Assembly (NCBI RefSeq): GCF_037039395.1
Contig: NZ_CP146244.1
Span: forward strand, 496,001-560,000
Direction of reading: 5' to 3'
Origin: Agrobacterium vitis
GTDB taxonomy: Bacteria > Pseudomonadota > Alphaproteobacteria > Rhizobiales > Rhizobiaceae
DNA length: 64,000 bases
Positions 21,302 through 29,924 of the stretch are shown here, in pieces. Each line of letters opens with the position of its first letter. The stretch's first letter is position 1. The notes below the pieces were generated by a model that was given only the letters and a program-made list of their open reading frames with translations, did not search any database and was not told the DNA's origin. A program made the translations under genes and the position numbers.

Positions 21302-23065
21302 ATGGCTCTCACTTCGGACTTTCCAGGCATCCGGCATGTGGATGTCGCCAGCGATCAACCCCATGACCTTTCGCGGTTGAAGGTCGTTCCTGCCCGCTAT
21401 CCCGCCCGCGTCTTCGGCACGGTATTTGCGGCGGTCGTCATCATTGCCGCGCTTTATTCAATCTTCACCAATCCGCGCTGGGGCTGGAGTGTGTTTGCGC
21501 AATGGTTCTTCGCGGAGCCGGTTCTGGCCGGGCTTGGCCGGACCCTGTTGCTGACCGTGCTGGCCACCATTAGCGGCTCGGTTTTGGGAACGGCGCTGGC
21601 ACTGGCGCGGGTATCGCGCTCGCCGCTGCTGTCTGGCCTGTCCTGGGGCTATATCTGGCTGCTGCGCTCCATCCCGATGATCGTGCTGCTGCTGGTGCTG
21701 AACAATCTCGGTTATCTCTACGAAACCATTCACATTGCCGTACCTTTTACCGGGCAAGTGCTGGTGGATTATCCGACCGTCAAATTGCTGACACCGTTTG
21801 CCGCTGCCTTTATCGGGTTGACGCTCAACCAGTCGGCTTTCTTTGCCGAGATTGTTCGTGGCGGCATTCTCTCGGTCGATCAGGGCCAGTTGGAGGCGGC
21901 GGCTGCCCTTGGCCTGCCGCGCCGTCGTCAGGCCTTCAGAATCGTCCTGCCGCAAGCGATGCGTAGCATCCTGCCGACCGGTTTCAATGAGATTATCGGC
22001 CTGGCCAAAGCCACGTCCATTGTCTATGTGCTGGCGCTGCCGGAATTGTTCTATACCGTGCAGGTCATCTATCGCCGCAATCTGGAAGTCATTCCGCTGC
22101 TGATGGTCGCTACGGCCTGGTATCTGGTGATCATGACGGTGCTTTTCGTCGCCCAGCACTATATCGAGCGGCATTTTTCCAAGGGCGCCCTGCGCAATCC
22201 GAAGCCCCTGCCATTCCGTGGGTTTTTCGGGCGTAGAGGAACGACGGTGCCAGCGGTGGCGGCCAAACGCCGATCTGCCCTGAAGGATTTGACAGCGCTT
22301 CGCCAGGGCGGCCTGGTGCGCATCCAGAATGTGTCGAAGAGCTTCGGTCATCTCAAGGTTCTGGATGGTGTCGATCTTACCTTGAAAGCCGGAAGCGTCA
22401 CGGCGATTCTTGGCCCTTCGGGCTCCGGCAAATCGACGCTTTTGCGCAGCATCAACCATCTCGAGCGTGTCGATCACGGCTTCATCTCGGTCGATGGCGA
22501 ACTGGTCGGCTATAACAGGCGCGGCAATGTGCTTTACGAGTTGAAGGAGAAGGACATCCTGAAACGCCGCGTCGAGATCGGCATGGTGTTCCAGAGCTTC
22601 AATCTCTTCCCGCATCTGACCGTGCTCGAAAACCTGATCGAAGCGCCGATTGCTGTGCTTGGCCTACCGCGCGACGAGGCCATTCTGCTGGCCCAGGACC
22701 TGCTGGCCCGTGTCGGCCTCAGCGACAAGATCCATGCCTATCCCCGGCAATTGTCCGGCGGCCAGCAGCAGCGTGTGGCGATTGCACGGGCGCTGGCGCT
22801 GAAGCCCAAGGTTCTGCTGTTCGACGAGCCGACCTCGGCGCTCGACCCTGAACTGGTGGGGGAAGTGCTTGATGTGATCAAGGAACTGGCGCGCACCGGT
22901 ACGACGCTGGTAATCGTCACCCATGAAATCGGCTTTGCCCGTGAAGTCGCCGATACGGTCGTCTTCATGGAAGGCGGACGCGTGCTTGATGTCGATACCC
23001 CGGAACGGATCTTCAGCCATGCCGCTCACCCGCGCACCCAGGAATTCCTGGCCAAGGTGCTGTGA
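21302..23065 (+). CDS. Polar amino-acid ABC transporter, permease-ATPase fusion
   Basis: 587 residues joining two normally separate proteins. Residues about 60-290 form a His/Glu/Gln/Arg/opine-type permease (GLGRTLLLTVLATISGSVLG; EAA loop EAAAALGLPRRRQAFRIVLP). Residues about 338-587 are an ATPase with Walker A GPSGSGKST (near 369-377), signature LSGGQQQRV (near 484-492) and Walker B VLLFDEPTSALDPE. The TcyLMN cystine/S-alkyl-cysteine importer of Bacillus splits these functions among three genes. The fusion guarantees a 1:1 ratio and implies a homodimer as the membrane core. The start follows AGAAAGGACGGCGCC. Confidence 0.93.
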   Translation: MALTSDFPGIRHVDVASDQPHDLSRLKVVPARYPARVFGTVFAAVVIIAALYSIFTNPRWGWSVFAQWFFAEPVLAGLGRTLLLTVLATISGSVLGTALALARVSRSPLLSGLSWGYIWLLRSIPMIVLLLVLNNLGYLYETIHIAVPFTGQVLVDYPTVKLLTPFAAAFIGLTLNQSAFFAEIVRGGILSVDQGQLEAAAALGLPRRRQAFRIVLPQAMRSILPTGFNEIIGLAKATSIVYVLALPELFYTVQVIYRRNLEVIPLLMVATAWYLVIMTVLFVAQHYIERHFSKGALRNPKPLPFRGFFGRRGTTVPAVAAKRRSALKDLTALRQGGLVRIQNVSKSFGHLKVLDGVDLTLKAGSVTAILGPSGSGKSTLLRSINHLERVDHGFISVDGELVGYNRRGNVLYELKEKDILKRRVEIGMVFQSFNLFPHLTVLENLIEAPIAVLGLPRDEAILLAQDLLARVGLSDKIHAYPRQLSGGQQQRVAIARALALKPKVLLFDEPTSALDPELVGEVLDVIKELARTGTTLVIVTHEIGFAREVADTVVFMEGGRVLDVDTPERIFSHAAHPRTQEFLAKVL

Positions 23066-23118
23066 GCGCCCGCACTGAAACTCAACCCCATCAACCCCAT
23101 TTCTGACTGGAGAGCAGC

Positions 23119-24057
23119 ATGACATTTCGGAAAATCCTGCCGGGCCTGGCACTGGCGGCATTCACGGCATTGGCCGCAGACAGCACCTTGGCTGCCGACA
23201 AATTCGATCTTAGCCCGGATATATCGAACCGGGTGCGGGCCGAGAAAAACGAGGCGGCGATTGCAGCGATCAAGCCCGGGTTCAAATTCACGACGCCAGG
23301 CAAATTCACGGTGGCTGTCAGCCCTTTCGATCCGCCGGTCGTAACCTATGCATCCGATGCCAAGACGATCGTTGGAGCGGACCCGGATCTTGCCCAATTG
23401 CTGGCGGATTCGTTGGGATTGGAGCTTGAAATTGTCCCGGTGGCCTGGGCGGATTGGCCGCTTGGCATCGCTTCTGGCAAATATGATGCTGTCATCAGCA
23501 ATGTCACCGTCACGGAGCAGCGCAAGGAGAAATATGATTTCTCCACCTATCGCCGCGACCTTTTGGGCTTTTACGTCACCAAGAACAGCCCGATTACCGA
23601 AATCAAGGAGCCGAAGGATGTAGCGGGTCTGAAGCTGATTACCTCATCGGGCACCAACCAGGAAAAAATCATTCTCGACTGGGATCGCCAGAACGTCGCC
23701 GCCGGCCTGAAGCCGATCGAGGTGCAATATTACGAGGATAGCGCCGCCAGCGATCTGGCGCTTCAGTCGGGACGTGCCGATGTGCGGTTCAACACCAATG
23801 CCAGCCAGGCCTATGGGGCGCTGATCAAGGGCAACACGCGGCTGGTCGGCAATGTCAATGGCGGCTGGCCGCTGACGGCGGATATCGCCACCGTGACCCG
23901 CAAGGATGCGGGGCTTGCCGATGCCTTGACCATTGCCACCAACGCACTGATCAAAAACGGCAAATATGGCGAAGTGCTGAAGCGCTGGAACCTGACGGCG
24001 GAAGCCATTCCGGAAAGCCGCACCAATCCGCCCGGACTGCCAAAGAGCGGTTCGTAA
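23119..24057 (+). CDS. Amino-acid ABC transporter substrate-binding protein (SBP family 3), first of two
   Basis: 312 residues with a Sec signal peptide ending near TLAADKF. Family features include GADPDLAQLLADSLGLELEI, WADWPLGIASGKYDAVISNV, TEQRKEKYDFSTYRRD and the late segment WPLTADIATVTRKDAGLADA. It binds the substrate in the periplasm for the fused permease/ATPase encoded just upstream. The next gene is a clear paralogue. Two tandem binding proteins also occur in the Bacillus operon (TcyJ and TcyK). Confidence 0.93.
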   Translation: MTFRKILPGLALAAFTALAADSTLAADKFDLSPDISNRVRAEKNEAAIAAIKPGFKFTTPGKFTVAVSPFDPPVVTYASDAKTIVGADPDLAQLLADSLGLELEIVPVAWADWPLGIASGKYDAVISNVTVTEQRKEKYDFSTYRRDLLGFYVTKNSPITEIKEPKDVAGLKLITSSGTNQEKIILDWDRQNVAAGLKPIEVQYYEDSAASDLALQSGRADVRFNTNASQAYGALIKGNTRLVGNVNGGWPLTADIATVTRKDAGLADALTIATNALIKNGKYGEVLKRWNLTAEAIPESRTNPPGLPKSGS

Positions 24058-24115
24058 CCTCATGCAACCTTGGGGCGGACGGCCAATCCGCCCCACATTT
24101 TTTCAGGAGGTTTCC

Positions 24116-25051
24116 ATGGACCATGCCAAGCGGCGGGCAAGCCAAGTTTTTGCCGCCTTGATGTTCTTTCTGCAAGCAGTTTTGCCGGTTTCGGCTGAAC
24201 CCTTCGATCTTTCGCCACAACAGCCGGGCCGCCTGCATGCGGAGCAGGATGCAAAGGCCGTAGCGGCCCTTCCGGCGAATTATAAATTCGTCTCCCCTGG
24301 AACCCTGACGGTTGCCGTTGCGGTCGGTTCGCTGCCGATTGCGGCCTATGCAACCGACGCCAGCACGGTGATCGGCTTCGATCCCGATCTTGCCCTTCTG
24401 GTGGCGGAAAGCCTTGGTCTGAAGCTGGACCTCGTTTCGGTTGCCTGGGCGGATTGGCCGCTGGGACTTGCCTCTGGCAAATATGATGCGGTTATCTCCA
24501 ATGTCGGTGTCACCGAGCAACGCAAGCAGAAATTCGATTTCTCCACCTATCGGCATGGGATGCACGGTTTTTACGTCAAGAACGACAGCCCGATCACGGT
24601 GCTGAGGGAGCAGAAGGATGTCGCCGGTTTGCGGATCATCGTCGCCTCCGGCACGATCCAGGAGCGCATTCTTCTGGAATGGGACAAGCAGAACAGGGCA
24701 AACGGCCTGAAACCGCTGGAATTGCAGTATTACGATGACGAGGCCGCCGCCGATCTGGCGTTGCAATCGGGCCGGGCCGACGCCAATTTCGGACCCAACG
24801 CCATGCAGGCCTGGCAGGCGGCAACGCTGCACCGCAAGCGGCTGGTGGGCACCGTCAATGCTGGCTGGCCGTTGACGGCGGATGTCGGTGTAACCACCCG
24901 CAAGGGGAGCGGTCTGGCAGAACCGATCACCGTTGCCATCAACGATCTGATTGCTGGCGGGATATACCAGGCAGCATTATCGCGCTGGGGTCTTTCCCAT
25001 GAAGCCCTGACGCAATCGCAGGTCAATCCGCCCGGTCTGCCAAGCTATTGA
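24116..25051 (+). CDS. Amino-acid ABC transporter substrate-binding protein (SBP family 3), second of two
   Basis: 311 residues. ATG 24116 is chosen because TCAGGAGG stands 5 nt before it; an in-frame start at 24062 lacks this. Signal peptide cleavage is likely after LPVSA. The protein shares long stretches with the preceding one (VAWADWPLGLASGKYDAVIS, FSTYR, DLALQSGRAD, GWPLTAD), so the pair arose by tandem duplication. Differences around residues 70-90 and 165-185 suggest different ligands. Both likely feed the same membrane core. Confidence 0.92.
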   Translation: MDHAKRRASQVFAALMFFLQAVLPVSAEPFDLSPQQPGRLHAEQDAKAVAALPANYKFVSPGTLTVAVAVGSLPIAAYATDASTVIGFDPDLALLVAESLGLKLDLVSVAWADWPLGLASGKYDAVISNVGVTEQRKQKFDFSTYRHGMHGFYVKNDSPITVLREQKDVAGLRIIVASGTIQERILLEWDKQNRANGLKPLELQYYDDEAAADLALQSGRADANFGPNAMQAWQAATLHRKRLVGTVNAGWPLTADVGVTTRKGSGLAEPITVAINDLIAGGIYQAALSRWGLSHEALTQSQVNPPGLPSY

Positions 25052-25093
25052 AGACTCCCGATGATCATTTCTCCCGCATAAAAGGACCGCTCT

Positions 25094-26173
25094 ATGGCCA
25101 TTGCGATCAATCACATCGGTTTCCTGATCCCGGGTAACTATCCGGAAACGGACCCATTATCCGGCCTTGAAACGACGCTGAACCTGTTCGAATTCGCCGA
25201 ACACCTCGGCTTCGACTCGGCCTGGGTGCGCCATCGCCATCTGGAGCCGGGCATTTCCTCTGCCGCTGTTTTCCTGGCCGCCGCCAGTCAGCGGACCCGC
25301 CGGATCGAGATTGGTACGGCGGTCATTCCGCTGGGCTATGAAAGTCCTTTCCGGCTGGCGGAAGATCTGGCGCTTGGCGATGTACTGTCCGCTGGCCGGT
25401 TGAATATCGGCGTCAGCGCTGGCCTGCCCGCCCATCTTGAACTGATCGGCAAGAAGGTGTTCGATGGCGATTGGACGACCTATGATTTTTCCCATAACCG
25501 TGTTCTGCGCTTGATCGACAATCTGCGCAGCGACTATCTTGGTGGCGAAGATACAAGGCTGAAAACGCCGTTCGGTCCGCAGCGCCCCAGGCTGCAACCG
25601 CATGCGAAAGGGTTGATCGACCGGATCTGGTATGGTGGCGGTTCCATCGCTTCGGCCAGATGGGCGGGGAGCAACGGTCTCAACCTGCTAATCGGCAATG
25701 TCACGTCCGGCGAGGATACCGACAATTTCTATGAGGCGCAGGCCCGGCAACTCAGTCTGTACCGCGCAGCAGGCGGGGGTGCCAGCCGGGTGGCGCTGGG
25801 CCGGGTGATCGTACCGCTCGATAGCGCCGACGCGCCGACCCGGCGCAAATATCTCGATTTTGCCGCCGGGCGTCTGGAGCGAACGCTGCATCCGAATGGA
25901 GAGCGCCGCACGCTTTTCCCGCGTGATCTGGTTGGCAGTTCTGACGATATTCTCGAATGGCTCCATGCCGACCCGATCTTGAGCGAGGTGACGGAGTTGC
26001 GTCTGGAACTGCCCTATGAGTTCGAGCAGGACGAATACCGGCAGATCCTACAGGATTTCACCACCAAAATCGCCCCGCAACTGGGATGGCAAGCTCGCAA
26101 TGAAGATGGCACTCAAGCGCTTGGCTCCGCGCTGGACCACAGTCATACGTGGAGCGCACGCCAGGCCCATTGA
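25094..26173 (+). CDS. LLM flavin-dependent oxidoreductase (KPN_01858-like)
   Basis: 359 residues. LLM features are HIGFLIPGNYPETDPLSGLE, LGFDSAWVRHRHLEPG, IEIGTAVIPLGYESPFRLAE and SAGRLNIGVSAGLPAHLEL. It is related to the frameshifted LLM at 1-946, and the two can be used to check each other. It is the last gene of the operon and the third flavin monooxygenase in it; the Bacillus ytm operon has only two. No flavin reductase is encoded in the operon, so reduced FMN must come from elsewhere. The start lies behind AAAAGGACCG. Confidence 0.9.
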   Translation: MAIAINHIGFLIPGNYPETDPLSGLETTLNLFEFAEHLGFDSAWVRHRHLEPGISSAAVFLAAASQRTRRIEIGTAVIPLGYESPFRLAEDLALGDVLSAGRLNIGVSAGLPAHLELIGKKVFDGDWTTYDFSHNRVLRLIDNLRSDYLGGEDTRLKTPFGPQRPRLQPHAKGLIDRIWYGGGSIASARWAGSNGLNLLIGNVTSGEDTDNFYEAQARQLSLYRAAGGGASRVALGRVIVPLDSADAPTRRKYLDFAAGRLERTLHPNGERRTLFPRDLVGSSDDILEWLHADPILSEVTELRLELPYEFEQDEYRQILQDFTTKIAPQLGWQARNEDGTQALGSALDHSHTWSARQAH

Positions 26174-26259
26174 GGTAAAGCCCCTTCACCATGCGGTAAG
26201 ACGGGTCATTTCCAATAATATTCCGTATCGCACATCTCACGCGTCCCTACTGCATAATT

Positions 26260-27569
26260 GGACACCTCGATTTACCGGTCGCAGTTGGCAAGATGGTGCC
26301 GTGGATGTATTTCCGCGATGAACTCGCGCGGATGATCGCCCATTTTTTGTGATGATTGCCGCATCTGCGGCATGCATTTCGGCCTTCCGGCCAGCTGCGC
26401 GTTATGCGGTCCGTGGTTTTCCAGTCAGCCAGACATAGCGAAGCATGTTGTAGGTGATATTGGCCATGCCGATCTTCACCCTCGCTCGGCTGATTCCGAT
26501 GGTGCGCACGAAGAGCTTCATCTTGTCCTTCTGCCGCGCAAAGACATGTTCGATGGCGGAGCGGACCTTCGAACGACGGCCGTTGGCGCGCGACATCGCC
26601 TCCGGCATGGGTTTGCCCTTTGGCTTCTTCTGATGGATGTCGGACTTTAGGCCATTGTCCTGCAACCATTCCTCGTTGGTCTTGGAGCGATAGGCCGTAT
26701 CGGCCCAGACCGTCGACGCGGTATTGTCTTTGGTCACTACGTTTCGAAGCTGGGCTCCGTCATGGGCGCTCGCACTCGTCACCGTCCATCCCCGGATAAA
26801 GCCATGGGCTCGGTCGATGCCTGCATGGTTTTTGTAACCAAACATTGGAATGGCAATATCGTGCTGGCCAGTCGTCGTCGACGTCGGCGTCTCCGTTGGC
26901 CGTTTCGCCTTGGAATACTTCACTGTCCATCGCGCGTCGCGGTCCTTCTGGGCCAGCCTGGCGGGTTTATCCTTCCAGTCCTCAGGGATTTCGCCGGCCT
27001 TGATCGCGTCTTTCTCGTCCTGGCTGTTATGTTGCTTGGGAGCCTGGATGATCGTGGCGTCAACGATCTGCCCGCCTTTGGCCAGATATCCGGAACGTGA
27101 GAGATGCTTGTCGAAACGGGCAAACAGATTATCAATGGCACCTGCACGCACCAAACTCTCTCGGAACAGCCAGATCGTCTTGGCATCCGGCACCTTCTGC
27201 GAAAGGGAAAGGCCAAGGAAACGCATAAACGACAGCCGGTCCTGGATAACAAACTCTGCTTGGTCGTCGGAGAGATTATAAAGCGCTTGCAGCACCAGGA
27301 TTTTAAACATCAGAACCGACGGAAATGGTGGACGTCCACCCTTCGATCCGTCGGACCGCTTCAGCGCCTTCGCTAAAGGTTTTTCAAATATCGCCCATGG
27401 AATGATGCTGTTGAGCTTCTCCAGCGGATCGCCGACGGCACTCAGCCGTTCGTAACGATCATCCAAATCCCAAAAGCCCGGTTGCCCACGCATCATCCGC
27501 TCCCAGAAAATCACACTGGCCGGATTGAATCATGAAACGCGGAAAATGGGGAGGTTTTTAGAGGTGTCC
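26260..27569 (-). mobile_element. IS5-family insertion sequence, 1310 bp
   Basis: The element is bounded by inverted ends GGACACCTC (26260-26268) and GAGGTGTCC (27561-27569), flanked on both sides by AATT (26256-26259 and 27570-27573), a probable 4-bp target duplication. One transposase gene fills it. Removing the element and one AATT joins TGCATAATT to CCTTAAATCG and recreates the first hairpin of a repeat that is intact at 57565-57610. This defines the ends independently. The element and its gene look complete, so it may be active. Confidence 0.9.
26402..27514 (-). CDS. IS5-family DDE transposase
   Basis: 370 residues from a GTG start at 27514; internal ATG codons near 27496 are possible. 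The N-terminal domain (FPSVLMFKILVLQALYNLSD, FLGLSLSQKVPDAKTIWLFR) is typical of IS5-group transposases. DDE residues are visible: D in GGQIVDATIIQAPKQ, D in STVWADTAYRSK, and E in RSKVRSAIEHVFARQKDKMK. The middle segment PMFGYKNHAGIDRAHGFIRG is also a group feature. No frameshift or internal stop was found, so the enzyme appears functional. Confidence 0.95.
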   Translation of the reverse strand: MIFWERMMRGQPGFWDLDDRYERLSAVGDPLEKLNSIIPWAIFEKPLAKALKRSDGSKGGRPPFPSVLMFKILVLQALYNLSDDQAEFVIQDRLSFMRFLGLSLSQKVPDAKTIWLFRESLVRAGAIDNLFARFDKHLSRSGYLAKGGQIVDATIIQAPKQHNSQDEKDAIKAGEIPEDWKDKPARLAQKDRDARWTVKYSKAKRPTETPTSTTTGQHDIAIPMFGYKNHAGIDRAHGFIRGWTVTSASAHDGAQLRNVVTKDNTASTVWADTAYRSKTNEEWLQDNGLKSDIHQKKPKGKPMPEAMSRANGRRSKVRSAIEHVFARQKDKMKLFVRTIGISRARVKIGMANITYNMLRYVWLTGKPRTA

Positions 27570-27667
27570 AATTCCTTAAATCGGCATCGATTTCAGGAGA
27601 AATTATGCAACAGATCTATAGTGTTACAGCGTCCTTTGTGCGTTTTATAAAACCCACGTCGCTGTAA
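27570..27667. repeat. Composite two-hairpin repeat, split by the IS (left end 26251-26259)
   Basis: Hairpin A is TGCATAATT (26251-26259) plus, after the IS, CCTTAAATCG-GCAT-CGATTTCAGG and AATTATGCA (27601-27609). Hairpin B runs from TTACAGCG (27624) to CGCTGTAA (27667). The same A-B arrangement is intact at 57565-57669. Hairpin B overlaps the last codons of the histidine kinase gene on the minus strand. Confidence 0.85.
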
Positions 27668-28986
27668 AGCGCAAGTTGGGGTATGTCGATCTGGACAATC
27701 AGGCCCGTCGGATGGTTGGACAGCAGGGTAACTTTGCTCTGATGGGCATGGGCTATATCTGCGACAATCGACAGACCGAGGCCAAAACCGGCGCTTTTGC
27801 TACGCGACGCATCTCCTTTGAAAAACGGTTCGAAAACCTTTTCTCTGAGATCTTTGGGAATGCCCGGTCCGTCATCGATGACCAGGATCGAAAAAACCGT
27901 GCCATTGACCTGGAGTTTAACGAGGACGGTTTTTCCAAACTTTGTTGCATTGTCGCAAAGGTTGGTGACTGCCCGCATGATTGAGAGCGGTCGGCAATTG
28001 GCGATCAGCTTGTTTGGCCCCTGATATTCGACATCGAAGCCGATGTCTGAAAAGTCACTGCAAACGGTTTGCAGGATGCTTGCAACATCAACGCGTTCAA
28101 TGCCTTCGTTTGCAAAATCGTCACGCAGGTAATTCAGGCTTTCGGTCAGAAGATCATCGATATGGTCGATATCCGCCAGCAGGGCCTCCCGCAAAGCGCC
28201 GGCCTCCATGCGCTCCGAGCGTAGTCTCAGCCGCGTCAAGGGCGTGCGAACATCATGGCTAATCCCCCGCAGCATTCGGGTCCGGCCATCCACCATGATG
28301 CGAATACGGTTTCGCATCCCGTTCAGGGCGCGGGCCAGCGACAGGATCTCGACCGTGCCGCGTTCCTCGAAGATCTGGGAGCTATTGTTGATATCCGACT
28401 TTATCGCCGCCTCGGATATTCTCTTTATCGGTTCGGTCACCGCCCTGATCGCAAAGGCAAAGAAAAAAGCGATCAGGACGACCACGGCGATGAAGTAATA
28501 TGTCGTTTGGCTAAGAAACGAAGTCGTCAGGATGGTATCGGGAAGACCGAAAAATACAACCATTGTCTGGTCATCAACTTTCTCGGCAAACACACGACGA
28601 CCATCCAGAAACGCCCGCCAGCCGCCAAGGGGCGGTTCTCCCTCAGGCGGAAACAGAAAATCGACGACGGTCTCGGCAAAGCCCTGGAACTCCGGGGAGG
28701 TCTTGAACTGCTCAGCCAGCGATATCGGTGCAAGCGAGACCTCCAAGCCTGCGTGTTGCGCGTTGGTCAGAATGGAGGTGCGTTCGTCAGGAGAGGCCTT
28801 GGCCAAAAGCAGCGCGAGTGTCCTGACTTGTGTGGCCGTGCTTTCCAGATTGGGAATGGCATAATCATTCTTCGCAACATTTTCCAATGTCCTGCCTGTT
28901 ACGATGACAGTGACCAATGCCAGGAGGATGATAACGGTGATTTGGCCGCGAAGGGTTCTTGGTAGCGCGCGGAAATTCCTAGACAT
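27616..28986 (-). CDS. Sensor histidine kinase (OmpR-partner type)
   Basis: 456 residues from ATG 28986, which overlaps the stop of the upstream response-regulator gene by 8 bp; a longer frame to 29022 would overlap further. Two membrane segments (about 15-35 and 160-181) frame a periplasmic domain, followed by HAMP, HisKA with GISHDVRTPLTRLRLR (His244), N box NLCDNATKFG, and ATPase boxes DDGPGIPKDL and GFGLGLSIV. It resembles EnvZ-like kinases. The last 17 or so residues (SDVGFIKRTKDAVTL) come from palindromic repeat B, so the original C-terminus has been replaced. Confidence 0.92.
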   Translation of the reverse strand: MSRNFRALPRTLRGQITVIILLALVTVIVTGRTLENVAKNDYAIPNLESTATQVRTLALLLAKASPDERTSILTNAQHAGLEVSLAPISLAEQFKTSPEFQGFAETVVDFLFPPEGEPPLGGWRAFLDGRRVFAEKVDDQTMVVFFGLPDTILTTSFLSQTTYYFIAVVVLIAFFFAFAIRAVTEPIKRISEAAIKSDINNSSQIFEERGTVEILSLARALNGMRNRIRIMVDGRTRMLRGISHDVRTPLTRLRLRSERMEAGALREALLADIDHIDDLLTESLNYLRDDFANEGIERVDVASILQTVCSDFSDIGFDVEYQGPNKLIANCRPLSIMRAVTNLCDNATKFGKTVLVKLQVNGTVFSILVIDDGPGIPKDLREKVFEPFFKGDASRSKSAGFGLGLSIVADIAHAHQSKVTLLSNHPTGLIVQIDIPQLALYSDVGFIKRTKDAVTL

Positions 28987-29704
28987 GAACCTCTTCCACG
29001 GCGGCAGTGAAGACATAGCCACCCAAGCGAACCGTTTTCAAAAGCGCCGGATCTCGCGGGTCTTTTTCGATTTTCTGTCGCAAGCGGCTGATATGAACAT
29101 CAATGCTGCGTTCAATCGGCCCTGCCAGGCCAGCATGGGTCGCGCTCAGCAATTGCTCCCTGGTCAGCACGCGTCCAGGATTTTGGCAGAAGGCCAGCAG
29201 CAGATCGAATTCATGGGTGGTCATCGCAACACGCGCGTGGCTTGGATCGTGAATCTGCCGCCGGGCAGGATCGACCTGCCAGCCATCGAAGCGGAAAAAG
29301 CTTTTCCGTAAACTGTCTGGCCGCTGGGAGGTCGCTCTGGAGCGCCTGAGAAGGCCTTTGATCCGCGCCGTCAATTCCCGGAGAACGAAAGGCTTTGTGA
29401 CATAGTCGTCAGCGCCGATTTCCAGGCCGACGACACGGTCGATATCGCTGCTCACCGAGGTCAGCATCAGGATGGGTATATCGCTACTGCCTCGAAGCCG
29501 CCGGCAGATGCTAAACCCGTCTTCTCCAGGCAGCATCACATCGAGTACGACGAGATCGAATTCCAGTACGCGCATCTTGGCGTCCATGGCGGCGCTATCA
29601 GCAGCGACCTCGACAAGCATTCCTTGCTCGTTGAGGCTATCGCGGACCATGCCGGCGATCTGCTCGTCATCTTCTACAATCAGGATCTTTGGCGCATCTG
29701 ACAT
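28979..29704 (-). CDS. OmpR-family response regulator
   Basis: 241 residues. The receiver domain has acidic residues in LIVEDDEQIA, phospho-acceptor D55 in LVVLDVMLPG, and the switch region LMLTSVSSD with lysine in YVTKPFVLRE. The C-terminal winged helix spans about 135-235 (VAMTTHEFDLLLAFCQNPGR, RSIDVHISRLRQKIE). It is cotranscribed with the histidine kinase. It probably controls the divergent RND efflux operon at 30085-35200 through CTTAA repeats in the shared intergenic region; this is inferred from arrangement. Confidence 0.94.
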   Translation of the reverse strand: MSDAPKILIVEDDEQIAGMVRDSLNEQGMLVEVAADSAAMDAKMRVLEFDLVVLDVMLPGEDGFSICRRLRGSSDIPILMLTSVSSDIDRVVGLEIGADDYVTKPFVLRELTARIKGLLRRSRATSQRPDSLRKSFFRFDGWQVDPARRQIHDPSHARVAMTTHEFDLLLAFCQNPGRVLTREQLLSATHAGLAGPIERSIDVHISRLRQKIEKDPRDPALLKTVRLGGYVFTAAVEEVHV

Positions 29705-29790
29705 CGCTTATCCACTGTCGCTTATAAGAGTAACTTCGCCTTCAAGGCACTCTCTTACAGTCTATCCAATAATCGCCGCTGGCCGTCTGC

Positions 29791-29864
29791 AAATGGCAAT
29801 TTCTGCGCTTCCGGTCCTCACGTACTTAAGTACGCTCCGTTCCAGTTCTCGAAATCACCATTTT
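29791..29864. repeat. Long imperfect palindrome centred on CGTACTTAAGTACG
   Basis: 74 bp. Arms begin AAATGGCAATTTC and end with the related complement GAAATCACCATTTT, and the centre CGTACTTAAGTACG (29821-29834) is a perfect palindrome. From memory it is like dispersed palindromic repeats of rhizobial genomes, and it has no coding potential. It lies just upstream of the response regulator start, between the divergent operons, so it may separate their transcription. Confidence 0.65.
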
Positions 29865-29924
29865 CGCCAGGCCAGCATCAATTCTTGAACAGACTCTTAG
29901 CATAATCGTATCCGGCTTCGGACG

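Noticed and set aside
21458..22615. 385-codon minus-strand frame opposite the fused transporter
   Set aside because: It is antisense to a gene with complete ABC motifs, and it shows no signal or domain.
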